From Gnetum montanum (lineage: Eukaryota; Streptophyta; Gnetopsida; Gnetales; Gnetaceae), in the NCBI GenBank assembly GCA_015680685.1, contig MNCI01011084.1, forward strand, positions 103,445-139,803: a stretch of 36,359 nt of DNA, written 5' to 3'. Below are positions 1 through 9,940 of the stretch, in pieces. Position 1 is the first letter of the stretch, and each line of letters opens with the position of its first letter. Under the pieces are notes generated by a model that searched no databases, had not been told where the DNA came from, and was given only the letters and a program-made list of their open reading frames with translations. A program made the translations under genes and the position numbers.

Positions 1-342
1 AATAAATAAACTAAGTGAATGCTGCAATGATGAAGTAATCTCGATCTTTATTGCCGTTCATGTGCATGTCCAAGTACGGCACACTCAAATAAAGACATCG
101 TACAATTACATTCACCACACTGCAGGCAGACATGGGAAAATTCTAACTCTGGAGGGATCAAACTGCCAGAGCTTCGCTACTCTAAAACTGGGATCCTCAA
201 TAAGGGAGAGTCACCTCTTATTTATAGACATGGTGGCAGACTGCGATATCACGTACGCGATATCGTAGGGAAGGACGCGATATCACGTACGCGATATTGC
301 GGGGGATGCGATATCGCAGTCGACGCAAACCGCGTCTCATCA
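1..342 (-). mobile_element. Partial LTR of the tRNA-Asp-primed Ty3/gypsy family
   Basis: The right edge is CTCATCA at 336-342, the terminus seen on the other LTRs in the window (24427-25201, 26088-26900, 34572-35592). Read on the minus strand the LTR starts TGATGAG, then has a GATATCGCG/CGTACG palindrome-rich block (about 240-320), then a TATA-like box (TATAAATA-type, about 217-226), and it runs out of the window at position 1. The first 60 bases match the part of the 26088-26900 LTR around 26580-26640. No G-rich polypurine tract precedes it at 343 on, so it is more likely a 5' LTR or a solo LTR than a 3' LTR; its body would lie left of the window. Confidence 0.8.
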
Positions 343-399
343 TCTTCCTATAGTTGAACATCTTCCTCTTCCTCTTTTATTTTGACCACAATTTTCTTT

Positions 400-1168
400 T
401 AATTTTTTTTGTTATTTCTATTCTAATAGTTAACATTTCCTCTTCCTTTAAATATTTCTTTTCTATCACCTCCTATTTGGTTAGTTACGTCGACTTGATC
501 ATATTCACTAGATTGTTTGTTATTCTTCATAATTTGTAGGGTTATAACATGAGCAACTAATTCATTGATACTAAGCATGTTGAAGTTCTTTGAAAGAGTA
601 GTATTTTCCATCATTTTTAAAATCTTAGATCTATGTGAATAGCATCAAATAATTTTTGAACATTACCTATTGGTAAATCTACAACCATATTAATCTATTA
701 TTCATAAGCTATCATACATTCTAATAAAGAAGTCTTCAACACTTTCATCTCTTTTAATTTCTAAGGTATGGAAATTTTTAGATGAGTTTTTGCAATTGTT
801 GATTTTCCAAGCTTCCCTTGTATTCTAATTCGATATTATATCACATTTCTTTTATAATAGTATGAAGATTTTATCTTTCTAAAATAACTTTTAAGATACT
901 AGCCAATAACTTCATGAGAACCAAATTATTATTTTTCTTCTTCTTTATTTCATATTCTTTGATTTGTAATATGGTGAAATTTTCAAAATCATGGATAAAT
1001 TCAAAACCTATTTTAACTATTTTCTAATAGTCATTATGTTTGAGGAGGCCTTTCATCATCCCTATTCATAGCCTGAAATCTTGAGAGTCATTAAAGATGA
1101 TGGAGCCTCTAGCTATGTCTTTTGTGCTCTTTCTTATAGGTGAACATGGTCCTTTGATACCAAGTGAA
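400..1168 (-). pseudogene. Copia-type Gag relic
   Basis: Minus-strand translation, with frameshifts and stops, gives pieces typical of the Ty1/copia Gag (UBN2-like) domain: near 720-780 a segment reading LEIKRDESVEDFFIRM, matching the family pattern in which a Glu-Ser-Val-x-Asp/Glu-Tyr/Phe segment leads the second half of the domain, and near 530-614 LSKNFNMLSINELVAHV, matching the conserved Leu-Ser-x-Asp-Glu-Leu segment. At about 1155-1172 the minus strand reads TTGGTATCAAAGGACC, resembling a tRNA-iMet primer site (TGGTATCAGAGC), placed where it should be just upstream of gag. No RT or integrase follows to the left, where the 1-342 LTR begins. Old and non-functional. Confidence 0.55.
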
Positions 1169-2047
1169 GGAATTTGAGGTAGAAAAAGAATTACTTTGTT
1201 AACTTAACTTCATAAAGAATCATCTAAAAAAAATTTTATTTTTAGAAATATTATAAAGTTCACTATAATTTGGAAAAATGAAGTACTACAAAAAAATATC
1301 CAAAAGCTAAGATTATATTACGTTCTTTTTAATCTATCAAAAATCATAGCTATTTTGATAGTGCAATTATGAGAGATGATAACTCAAACATTGTTAAATT
1401 TATGATAATAAACATTTTAACTAAACCTTTCCACAAATATTAACTTTCAAATAAATCTAATATCATATCAAATCATTATGCAATGAGGAAAAAATGATCT
1501 ATCATTGACTATCATTCATTTTGGTAAAAATCTAGGATTCATAAAACTTGCTAAATTATGGAGCTAATTTCTTATAAACTGTAATAAATATTGAACTAAA
1601 TTTTTTTCTAAACATATCCATCTATTCTAGCTTTTTAATAAATATAGAATCACTAAAAAATATTGCCAAATAATCAAGATATGATTAAAATAGTAAATGT
1701 CCCAAATTCTAACTGTTCAACTTCCAAGATTGAGTAAATAGATGAAGAAATAGTCAAATTATTACTAAAATTATATTGATGATTTTGTAATACAAATTCC
1801 CAAAAGATGCCTTAGATTTATATATGTGACATGTAGGGCAAAGTTTACTAAAAATAGTACAATATAGTTCCAATGATAAAAAAATTTATATATATATATA
1901 TATATGAATTAGGGCTAGAATAATATTACAATTGCCCATCAATCTAGAAGTTTCCTATATTTTATTAAAATAAAATCCTATTGTATAATAAAAATAAAAA
2001 ACTATTGTCTTCCCAGTATTGGTCATCTCATGGTTTTACCAAAAAAA
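1169..2047. other. AT-rich stretch without a recognisable gene
   Basis: No coding signal on either strand. If the primer-site-like sequence at 1155-1172 is real, part of this could be the decayed 5' LTR of the Copia element, but I cannot place a second terminus. A (TA)n microsatellite lies at about 1888-1904. Confidence 0.4.
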
Positions 2048-2914
2048 TGAGATTGTGAGTTGTAGCTTGAGTTTTATTTTCTTTTCATTTCTTTTCTTTT
2101 TAGAGAATTTTAATGAATGCAATGAAAGATATGATTAGGGGATGGTATTTTAACCTTTACCCTAATGCAACATGGACTTGAATCAAACTTCAAACATATT
2201 CTTCTGATCATGTGAGATGAATCTCTTAAGGCAAATGTTGTTGAGATGAAGGAGTAGCTTGGCTTTATGTTTGGACAATGTTTTGGCAACACAAACACAC
2301 CTAAGGTGCTTAGAAATGCTCCATTACTAGTAAGGATTATCTTTCACTCACATTGAAATCATTCTAAGGGATTCTTGATACTATGGAACATTGATTTTTA
2401 GGCTTCTCCTTGATGGTTTTTTATGACATCTTGAAATAAGGTTGAAATGATGATATTGTTAAGATAATGAAATCAAAGTGAAATAGATGAAATAATTAAT
2501 ATGCTAAAACTAATGACACTAATTTTTTAATTTTCTATCTACATGTACAAACATGAGAGAGAGATCTATTCATACAACATTGTAATAAAGAAAGAACATT
2601 AAAATATTAAAATTTTATAGAGTAATAAACATAAATATGGAGGCAAGAAAATCATAAAATTTTCTTGCTATCATGAATGAAATGATGCATCAATGCAATG
2701 TCTCTTGAAGGGGTGCTTTCATGAGCACTCTTGACTCTACTTCAATATAGTGGAGAAGTTCCTCACATTCTCTCATATCATATTATGATTGGAGATGAAG
2801 GTGCTTAATAGAATACTCCATCTCTTGGGGAGTTCTCTTCTCTCTTGACTTTATTTATTTTATCTTCTCTTCTTCTATTGAAAAAATGCTCTATTAGATT
2901 GAGTTATTGATACA
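2048..2914. repeat. Left copy of an 0.85-kb direct repeat pair, possible outer LTR
   Basis: This segment matches 16445-17276 in the same orientation from TGAGATTGTGAG to TTGATACA, with roughly 80% identity by eye and several small indels. Ends of the TG...CA type, equal orientation and a large intervening body (which contains the complete 5088-16172 element) fit LTRs of an older outer element. I find no convincing primer site or polypurine tract, so a dispersed duplication remains possible. A TATATAAG box on the minus strand lies just outside the right end (about 2920-2930). Confidence 0.55.
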
Positions 2915-2994
2915 CTCCTCCTTATATAGCTTTTGAAGTATGGTTGGTTAAACTATGACTAAATTACTTGAATTATGGATAAAGTATGATTAGT

Positions 2995-3012
2995 CACTAA
3001 TATGACTACAAA
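2995..3012. repeat. 5' target-site duplication of the SINE
   Basis: The 18-bp direct repeat partner is at 3177-3194, with two mismatches. It defines the left end of the SINE. Confidence 0.7.
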
Positions 3013-3176
3013 TAATGAGATGTTAGCTTAGTGGTACAACATTTGATTGAGAAGCTCTAGCTCATGGGTTTGATTTTGGTGGGTAATGCTGAGTTATATA
3101 AAATTCTAATTGGATTATATATCTTAGGATGTACCTATGTTTCACTTATTTCAGGTTTCAACACCACCTCCTCCCC
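3013..3176 (+). mobile_element. tRNA-derived SINE with target-site duplications
   Basis: The 5' part carries a Pol III A box (TAGCTTAGTGG, 3024-3034) and a B box (GGTTTGATTTT, 3067-3077; consensus GGTTCGANTCC) at tRNA-like spacing. The body is about 164 bp and is flanked by imperfect 18-bp direct repeats, 2995-3012 and 3177-3194 (CACTAATATGACTACAAA versus CACTAATATAACTAAAAA, 16 of 18 identical), as expected from LINE-mediated insertion. The 3' region is pyrimidine-rich with no long poly-A tail. The substitutions in the B box suggest it is no longer a good promoter. I cannot assign a named family. Confidence 0.75.
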
Positions 3177-3194
3177 CACTAATATAACTAAAAA
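3177..3194. repeat. 3' target-site duplication of the SINE
   Basis: Partner of 2995-3012, with two mismatches. It defines the right end of the SINE. Confidence 0.7.
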
Positions 3195-4659
3195 TTACAT
3201 CTTGATGAGGAGATTAGGTAGAGGTTAAATGATGTTAGATGACCCATGTGATTCTAGTGGTTCTTTATTAAATACTTGGCTTTAGAGTGATTCCAACATA
3301 TATGAGAGTATACAATTATGCTCTTGTGTACCCTTGTGTGGTTCCAAGTAAGAGATGATTGTCATGTAGCAAGAGTATCCACTTTTACTTGCCTTCCTCA
3401 TTTTCCATGTTTTCTAGTTTTTTTATATTTCACCATACCTATTTTTGAATTTGTTTCTCCTTGAGCAATTTTTCCTTCATATTTTCATTTCTATGGATTA
3501 TTCCATGGTTTTTATTTCTTAATATAATTTTATCATTTCAAATACATCATGAGAATTGGGGTGACATCAAATATAGTTTACCCTAATTAGTGATAATTCC
3601 TTCTTTGATGTATATTTGATGGAGCCTCAATGGTTCTTCCTTGGTATTTGAAATTTGTATTGGTAATGACTCCCCTGTTGGTTCTTATAATTGATGTATG
3701 CTAAATACTTTCATTCATTCTATTGATTATCTTCTTTGAGGTCTTCAAGATTAGTTTTGGTGCTTGATAGAATCTTTTATGCTAATTTCAATCTTCCTCT
3801 TCTTCTTTTTTTTCTATTTTTTATTTTTTATTATCTATTTAGGATGTCACTTGGATGCTCCCATATCATGATTTCTTAATTTTATCCTTATTTAGATGAT
3901 TTTGTTTTCTATTTTGATGATCTATGTAGTGCCATTATTATTTTTGTCTCTTCATCTTGATGTGGTATTTTTTAAAGATTTTGTTTCCTCTAATTTTTTT
4001 TTTGGATATTTTGGAATCTCTATGGACCTCCATTGTTGACCATGATATATGTTTTGGATCTCACATGAAGCTTTTTAAACCTCCTCTGATCTCTTGCATC
4101 ATTTTACATTTTGGAGCCTCTTGGATCTCCATTAGACTAGGGATGTCTTTTAATATATTTTAACCTCTTAGATCATCTTGCTTCTTGATAATCTTTGAGA
4201 TTCTAGGGTCTTCATTAGGATTTTGGATGGTTATCATCCTCTCTTATCCTCTTGGATCTTATTCCTCTTCATCATTATATTTTTTGATATTGGGATGAAT
4301 GCCTTTATGAGTATTTACAATCGTTAGATTTACAACATGAAGAGATTTGACACTTGACATATGGAAATGAATGAGATGAAGAATATAATGATGAGATCCA
4401 TGCTTCTTTAACATATAACTTTTGATGCAGGATTCCTCATTGAGATTTTTGAGCCTTAAACTAAACTCTTTCATATCATTTGATAGATTTTATTCCTAGA
4501 AACTATTTTTGACTTTTTTCAACTTCTATAACAAGAAATCATTGCATAAAATTTACTTTCAAGATTAGAATATTAGTTTTAACATCAAATTTCATCATTT
4601 TTTGTAGTGAAATATGATTCCTTTGATATTCTAATATTAGCTAGCCTCATTTGAAAATT
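3195..4659. other. Pyrimidine-rich, gene-free stretch
   Basis: T- and C-rich plus strand with loosely recurring words such as CTTGGATCT and CCTCTTGGATCTCC around 3900-4260. Short open frames here and on the minus strand (for example 4259-4474) show no family signature. It would be internal DNA of the outer element if the 2048/16445 repeats are LTRs. Confidence 0.4.
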
Positions 4660-5087
4660 CATCTAAAATGTTAACCATGATTGAAATCATGAGAAGTGAC
4701 TTGGCCATGGTTTATCAAACCACAACTTGTGATCGATTTGTGACTAATTTTATGATGCCTAACCACTTGTCTTGATCATGTCATGATCTTTTAGGGTACT
4801 AAATACTATGATCGTAGCTTGTGGTTGTATCATGGTCTCTTAACCATGGATCATCATAGAGTCATGGTCTCTTGATCATAGATCATGGTGAAGTCATGGA
4901 AGCCTAACCACAAGTCATGTTCTAGTCATGATTTCTTATAGAGTTTCTACAATGTTGTTCTTACCCTTTGATTAGATTTTTCATCAACTATGAGTCATGT
5001 TGAGCTCATGGTTTCCTCACCATGAATCATGATAAGGTTAGAGTTATCAAATTATGGGTTGTGGTTTGCTCATTGTGACTTTTATTT
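4660..5087. repeat. TCATGG/CCATGA-rich degenerate repeat block
   Basis: The words TCATGGT, ATCATGG, CCATGA and TCATGAT recur in both orientations every 20-60 bp, giving many short potential hairpins. The same sequence style continues at about 16200-16440 on the far side of the 5088-16172 element, which supports insertion of that element into this block. Confidence 0.45.
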
Positions 5088-5581
5088 GTAACATTCCATC
5101 CCTTGTTAAGGGTAGAATTATACTATTAATCATGTAATTAACCTTCAAAAGAAGGGAAGCCTTGTTATGAGGAGTTGCAACTATTAACAGTATCCCTCGA
5201 GAATGGGTTTGACCTGTGTCATTTAAGGTTGGGCTTAGACATTGTATCAACATGGAGTTACTAAACTAGATTGGTAAGTAACAAGATTTGGATGAAGTGG
5301 GACAAGAAGGGACTAATCACCCCTTTAGCTTGATGGCCTAACCATGGTGGCAATGCTAGATTACTTCTAAGATCTAAGTGTTATAGGAAGATAACCTAGA
5401 GGGTGTTACAATGTATCAACCTTTTAGTAATAAAGTTTTCACTATTTTCTCTTTTGTTCAATTCCATATCCATTCATCACTATTTTCCAACTTAAAGGAG
5501 TGAATGAGTTGTTTTCACATGATATGATAATTCTACATAATGAACAATTGTATTTCATCAACATATGAGAACGGGATGTCA
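5088..5581 (+). repeat. 5' LTR of the chromovirus
   Basis: Starts TGTAACATTCC and ends GGGATGTCA. It aligns over its whole length with 15679-16172 and both copies are exactly 494 bp, despite about one difference in five positions. Confidence 0.85.
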
Positions 5582-5584
5582 TAT

Positions 5585-5602
5585 TTGGTATGGAAGCAAA
5601 CC
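5585..5602 (+). other. Primer-binding site, tRNA-iMet-like (decayed)
   Basis: Four bases after the LTR end the sequence reads TGGTATGGAAGCAAACC. The usual plant tRNA-iMet site is TGGTATCAGAGC; the first seven bases are kept. Position and match fit a degraded minus-strand primer site. Confidence 0.6.
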
Positions 5603-6119
5603 ATAATTCAAGAGAAAAAGTGGAAGAAAGATAGAGAAAAATATTATTAAGTTTTTATTATTAAAACAAGAATGGGATACATCAAGGAGATGGGTATGAA
5701 AGATATGGATATAGTGGAAAGAGGGTAAATTAGTCATCTAGTTTAAAAACTATAAGGAGATCTATGATAACTTTGGATTGGGCCTTGCATTCTTCCTTGG
5801 TGACATCATCATTATTGATTATAGTCCAACATCCAATCAAACCATCATAGAGTTACCTAATGTATTTGGTGGCACTTTTCACTATAACCTACTCCTCATT
5901 AACCTTCACAAGTTTATATTCCAACAAATTCACTTGAAGGATTTATTATGCCACATCTTCTTACCATTCCTTCTCCTTCCTCTATGTGCACACTATTAGG
6001 GCCATAAGCATAAAGAGAGAGAGTGTGTGTGTGTGTGAAGTTATATATATACATATAAATGATTCAACCACTTACATGAGGTTAATTATTTTTTATTTAA
6101 AGTATGCGCTCATGGTTTC
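5603..6119. other. Untranslated leader or insertion DNA with a GT/TA microsatellite
   Basis: The first 100 bases are purine-rich (GAAAAAGTGGAAGAAAG), as in gypsy leaders. At about 6019-6055 lies a compound microsatellite, (GA)n-(GT)n followed by (TA)n. The 73-codon frame at 5778-5999 has no recognisable domain and is not called as a gene. Confidence 0.35.
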
Positions 6120-7915
6120 ACAAGTACTGAGCCAAATAAGTAATTTTCTCTAGTTCTCCTAAAAGTCATTCAAAACTCTTGCTCACCTTTGAAACACCAT
6201 TAGGGATAACATGAAAAGAGGATACATCACTAGCCTACACAAAATTGTAATCACTCTTGAAGTCACAAGAGTTGGATTTCCTCAAGTGATACAACTCCTC
6301 ATAGAGAGAGTAGGGGGTATTCTTCATAATCCAATCACCTAGATTTTGAAGAAAAACAAGTTTTTCTTCCATAATAGTCATCATCTATCCTAAGGAGAAA
6401 GGTGAATCCATGATCATAATGGGGGATTACATTGGTAGATCTAGGAATAGAGGACACTAGCATGGCTTGTGGTATAGAACACTTTACTAGAGTCACCCAC
6501 AGAGATGATATTTGAGGAGATTTCAAAGGTGGGGTCGAAGTCTATTCAAAACATGATGTGCATGGAGAATTCTTCTCCAACTCAAGTATCCTTATCCTAA
6601 CGACACCTACATAAAAGTGGTGTAACACAAGAATGAAAAAATAAAGAAAAGTATTCTATAACCATATACTTGTTAATAGTTAAGTTACCTTTTACTCTTT
6701 TTCTTTTCCCTTTTTCTTACTTAGAACCTTTCCACTTGAACCTTGTTCTATGCATTATTTCTAGTCAAAATTCAAGAATAAAATAAATAATAATAATAAT
6801 AATAATAATGTATTATTAAGGATAAACCTTGGAACTTAGTTCTATGGTTACCACATCATCACTTCCTGGAGTTGTCTTCCTAGTACCTTCTCTTACTCTA
6901 GTTTGTAGCCCATAGTACGCTATCACATAAATACCATAAGAAGAAAAATAATTAATAAATAAGAAAAATATAAAATTAAAATTAAAAATTTGTACCTCAT
7001 CACATCCCTCCAAATTATGGACTTGTGCAAGATCTTCTTTATCTTTTTTAAAGCCTTCAACTTGATCCCTCAAACTCTTTCCTCTTCCAAAAGCTCAAGG
7101 TATAAACAAGGATTGAATTCATGGAGGCTATTGGTAAAGGAGTTATAACTTAAGATTAAGCTCATATGTATGAATACATAATTTATAGTATAAGGTTCTT
7201 CTAGTTTTTTTTTAGTGGCAAGGGCTAATTCCATGACAAGGTATAACGAAGAGAAAGAAGAAAATGACTAATCATACATTCTACCATTTTTTGCACCATG
7301 GAGAAGAAAGATGGAGTAGGAGTCAATACTGGTAGACTGAAAATGCCATAAAGCTTTACTATATATATATTAATGTCACTCATAAAATCAACTTTATAAT
7401 TTTTTTTAGATAAGAGTAGAATCCCTAACATAATCAAATAATTTTCTTTGACAAGAAGATTGAAATTCAAGAGATTCCACATAAGGAACAAAAGGATTTT
7501 CCCTAGTATGAAAACCAAAAGTACTTGAAATACTAGCAAGAGTAATCATTAAACTTCCAAAAACCATTTTTGAAGAAGAACTTTCCCATAGATGATAAAT
7601 ATTACACCAATGCCTTATGATGTCCTTGCAATGAGAAGTTTTAAAGATATGGAAAACTAGTAACTTAGGTAATCCGGAAGTTTTAAGAAATTTAAAATTT
7701 CTAACATCTAATAAGCTATGAACCAAATCTATTACTTCAACAACATTATTTTGATGCAAAATAAAAGAAATAGATTTTAAATGACTTGAGGGGGTAGGAG
7801 AAGATTGACCAGAACATGTTGGAGGATCCATATCGCAACTTGTTATATAAAAATATTTGCAAACTACTATGCAAAAACATGGTTGATTAGGGTAAAAAGA
7901 CTTCATTCTATGCAT
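6120..7915 (-). pseudogene. Broken multi-segment protein gene relic, family not recognised
   Basis: Several minus-strand segments have coding character in shifting frames. Segment 1 (7406-7915) is open for 169 codons, starting MDPPTCSGQ-like after an upstream Met, and is rich in Leu, Ser, Phe and Trp. Segment 2 (7225-7539) continues it in another frame. Segment 3 (about 6990-7090) is charged and helical (Glu/Lys/Asp-rich). Segment 4 (about 6340-6440) is Glu/Leu-rich and followed by a stop-broken tail to about 6120. A GT-AG intron-like AT-rich gap separates parts near 6925-6990. The order (a folded domain, then a charged helical tail) is vaguely like plant mobile domain proteins, but I would not assign it. 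It lies antisense inside the chromovirus span, between primer site and gag, so it is captured or inserted foreign DNA. Confidence 0.35.
6785..6808. repeat. (TAA)n microsatellite
   Basis: A run of about eight AAT units inside the minus-strand gene relic. Confidence 0.8.
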
Positions 7916-8224
7916 TCATAAGGAAAAATTAAAATCCTAGTAATTGTTAAAGGTGTAGGTTACTCAAGAAAAATATAGTGCAATTTAGGTTAAAGTTTAG
8001 TTAATTATTAATTAGTCCTTAACTAACATTTACTTTCTTGATTTTCTAATTGATAGATCAAGTAAACTAGTGTTATCCTAAGTTGAATGTGTAGTGCTCT
8101 CTTCCAATGGTATCAATTTCATGGAAATCCAACCTATAATTTAGATGATATGACATGTCTTGGTGTGCATGTGATTTATTAAAATTAATAAATTTCACCC
8201 TTAGAAAAGTATAAGTTAAAATTT
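7916..8224. other. AT-rich spacer, nothing recognised
   Basis: Between the minus-strand gene relic and the repeat block. No coding or RNA signal. Confidence 0.4.
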
Positions 8225-8234
8225 TAAAAAAAAA

Positions 8235-8530
8235 TTGTGAAGGGGCTGCACAAGCCCCTAAGAGGGACTATGCAAGCTTGGCAATGGACCATGCTTGCCC
8301 AACAATGGATCATGCTAGCCCCTTAGAGGATTGTGTAGGCCAACAATGGGCCATGCTGACATGCAGAGGGTTGCATGTTGGCCCTATAGAGGGCCACAAA
8401 GGATCATGTTGGCCCTGTAGAGGGTTGTAGTAGGTCATCAATAAGCCATGCCAACCTTATAGAGGATTGCATAGGCCTAACATAGGGTTGTGTCAGCCTT
8501 GTAGTGGGTCATGTAGGTCCAGTTCCCCCA
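8235..8530. repeat. Degenerate GC-richer tandem repeat block
   Basis: Words such as TAGAGGATTG, AGAGGGTTG, GGCCATGCT and GTTGGCCCT recur every 35-50 bp with drift and indels. The base composition is clearly richer in G and C than the flanks. No open frame of note. It directly precedes the 34-bp minisatellite but does not share its unit. Confidence 0.55.
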
Positions 8531-8670
8531 CCTTGTCATCAATGCTACAATAGTCATTGTTGTATTCTTGTTGCATCCTCACCTATCACCTGTGCTTGAT
8601 GCTACTTTACATGCTATTGTCACACCATCCTACCAAGCACAAACCATGTGGAACCCTCGCATGTGCTATC

Positions 8671-9146
8671 ATTCTCCACCTATGTGCTTATTGATGACAT
8701 CATAATTCTCCATCTTTGTGCCTACCAATGGTGCCATCATTTTCTACCTTCATGGCTATCGATTATACCACCATTCTCCATCTTAGGCTTGCTTACTTAT
8801 GTCATCATTCTCTACCTTGTGCTTGTCTACTTGCACTGCCAAGCTCCGCTTTCTGCTTACTTGTTTCAACTACCATTCACCACCTTGTGCTTATCCATTT
8901 TCACTATCATTCTCCATCTTATTTTCATCTCCCTATACCAGCGTTCTCTGCCCTATGCTTGCATGTCTACATCATCATTCTTTGCTCTATGCTTTCTTGC
9001 TTGCACCGATGTTCTTTACCTTGTGGTTGCGTGCTTGCACCATAGTTCTCCACCCTATGCTTCTTTACCTATGCTATCCTTCTCTACCTTATGCTTTTCT
9101 GAATGCACTACCATTCTATACCTTTATGGCTACCATTGGCACTACC
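8671..9146 (+). repeat. 34-bp minisatellite, 14 units, no indels
   Basis: Units start at 8671 and recur every 34 bp exactly to 9146 (14 x 34 = 476 bp), with partial units on both flanks. A unit reads roughly ATTCTCCACCTTATGCTT followed by a variable CTTGCACYATC end. Units differ from each other at many positions, yet the register never slips. Because 34 is one more than a multiple of three, all three forward frames see the same unit in turn. This explains why long overlapping frames (171, 109 and 160 codons, starting at 8648, 8716 and 8799) appear in all three forward frames; they are most simply by-products of a stop-free unit, not genes. Confidence 0.9.
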
Positions 9147-9336
9147 ATTCTTGGTCTCCCTGAGTGCCAACAAATACCATTGGTACCTAACCTCAACAAC
9201 GAAAAACTTTTTCATCAATTGATAGAAAATTTTAAAAAAAATTTGTTGATTAACAGGAAAATTGAAAAAATAAATATATAAATTTTGAGATATATTACAC
9301 AAAAAAATATTTGATGGATTCAGATTAAACTAAATA

Positions 9337-9411
9337 AAAATTTCGTGATTAAACATGCTTGTCTAGGAATAGTACTAGGATGGGTGACCTCTTGGAAAAT
9401 CTTGAAAAACA
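9337..9411 (+). repeat. 5S rRNA-derived sequence (Cassandra-type LTR or 5S-SINE relic)
   Basis: From 9337 the sequence follows the 3' two thirds of plant 5S rRNA: TTAAGCGTGCTT appears as TTAAACATGCTT, and AGTAGTACTAGGATGGGTGACC appears almost unchanged (9370-9390), followed by CTCTTGGAAAATC for CTCCTGGGAAGTC. Most differences are C to T or G to A, typical of deaminated methyl-cytosine. The internal Pol III control regions (A box, intermediate element, C box) fall in the retained part. The 5' third is not clearly present. It is not a functional 5S gene. Known plant contexts for such sequence are the LTRs of Cassandra TRIM elements and 5S-derived SINEs; I cannot see the ends needed to choose. 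Confidence 0.7.
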
Positions 9412-9804
9412 TAAAACTTTTTTGCGACTTCAAACAGCCATAAATTGTGATTTTAGAGTTATTTTTTGATGAAACAAGAACTGCTTTTAATAGATTTGAA
9501 CCTTCTAGATACAATGGAATGATTAGATTCATCCTATGGAAGAGGAAAACTTAGTTTTTATAGTTGTTATTTAGAATTCCAAAATAAGAAAAAGTCTTTT
9601 GAATATTTCCTTGAATAATTAGATCCTTTTGTGATCAATTAAGAGTTCAAGAATAGAAAATTTGTTGATAGCAATTCTAACCAGCTTTGGGAATAAATTA
9701 ACTATCACATGATCCATAAAAAGGGTCATAGAGACCAAGGAGTGACCAACTTACCTTGTTTCTTCAAGTTACCAATGTCTAGAGCTCAAAGAGTACATTG
9801 GAGA
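9412..9804. other. Non-coding stretch downstream of the 5S-derived sequence
   Basis: No coding signal. From about 9740 the sequence probably is the chromovirus leader just before gag. The stretch 9419-9530 may belong to the same repeat as the 5S-derived sequence. Confidence 0.35.
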
Positions 9805-9940
9805 ATGATGGAGTCCCAAGTTAATGATTAGATGGATGCCCTTGAACAACAGATTAATGAAATTAGAAGTGTTTAAGAACTCCATTAATTAAACCAGGGG
9901 TTCATGAAAAATATGTAAAATATGTCCAAAGTGAAACACT
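9805..9940 (+). pseudogene. Chromovirus Gag, N-terminal piece
   Basis: Begins with two adjacent ATGs (9805, 9808), then reads MESQVND-stop-MDALEQQINEIRSV, the typical start of chromovirus Gag (Met-Glu-Ser-Gln-Val then a helical Met-Asp-Ala-x-Glu segment). Two in-frame stops are present. The frame loses resemblance to Gag after about 9940, where an insertion appears to begin. Confidence 0.6.

Noticed and set aside
354-539. 61-codon hydrophobic frame on the plus strand
   Set aside because: Antisense shadow of the Copia-type Gag relic; composition reflects T-rich DNA.
3013-3090. A functional tRNA gene
   Set aside because: A and B boxes are present but no cloverleaf with a clear anticodon stem and acceptor closes; the flanking duplications show a SINE.
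8648-9281. Three overlapping forward open frames of 171, 109 and 160 codons
   Set aside because: All are readings of the same 34-bp minisatellite in its three frames. A stop-free unit with length 1 modulo 3 gives this without any coding function.
9337-9411. A functional 5S rRNA gene
   Set aside because: The 5' third is missing or unrecognisable and there are many substitutions; no tandem copies.
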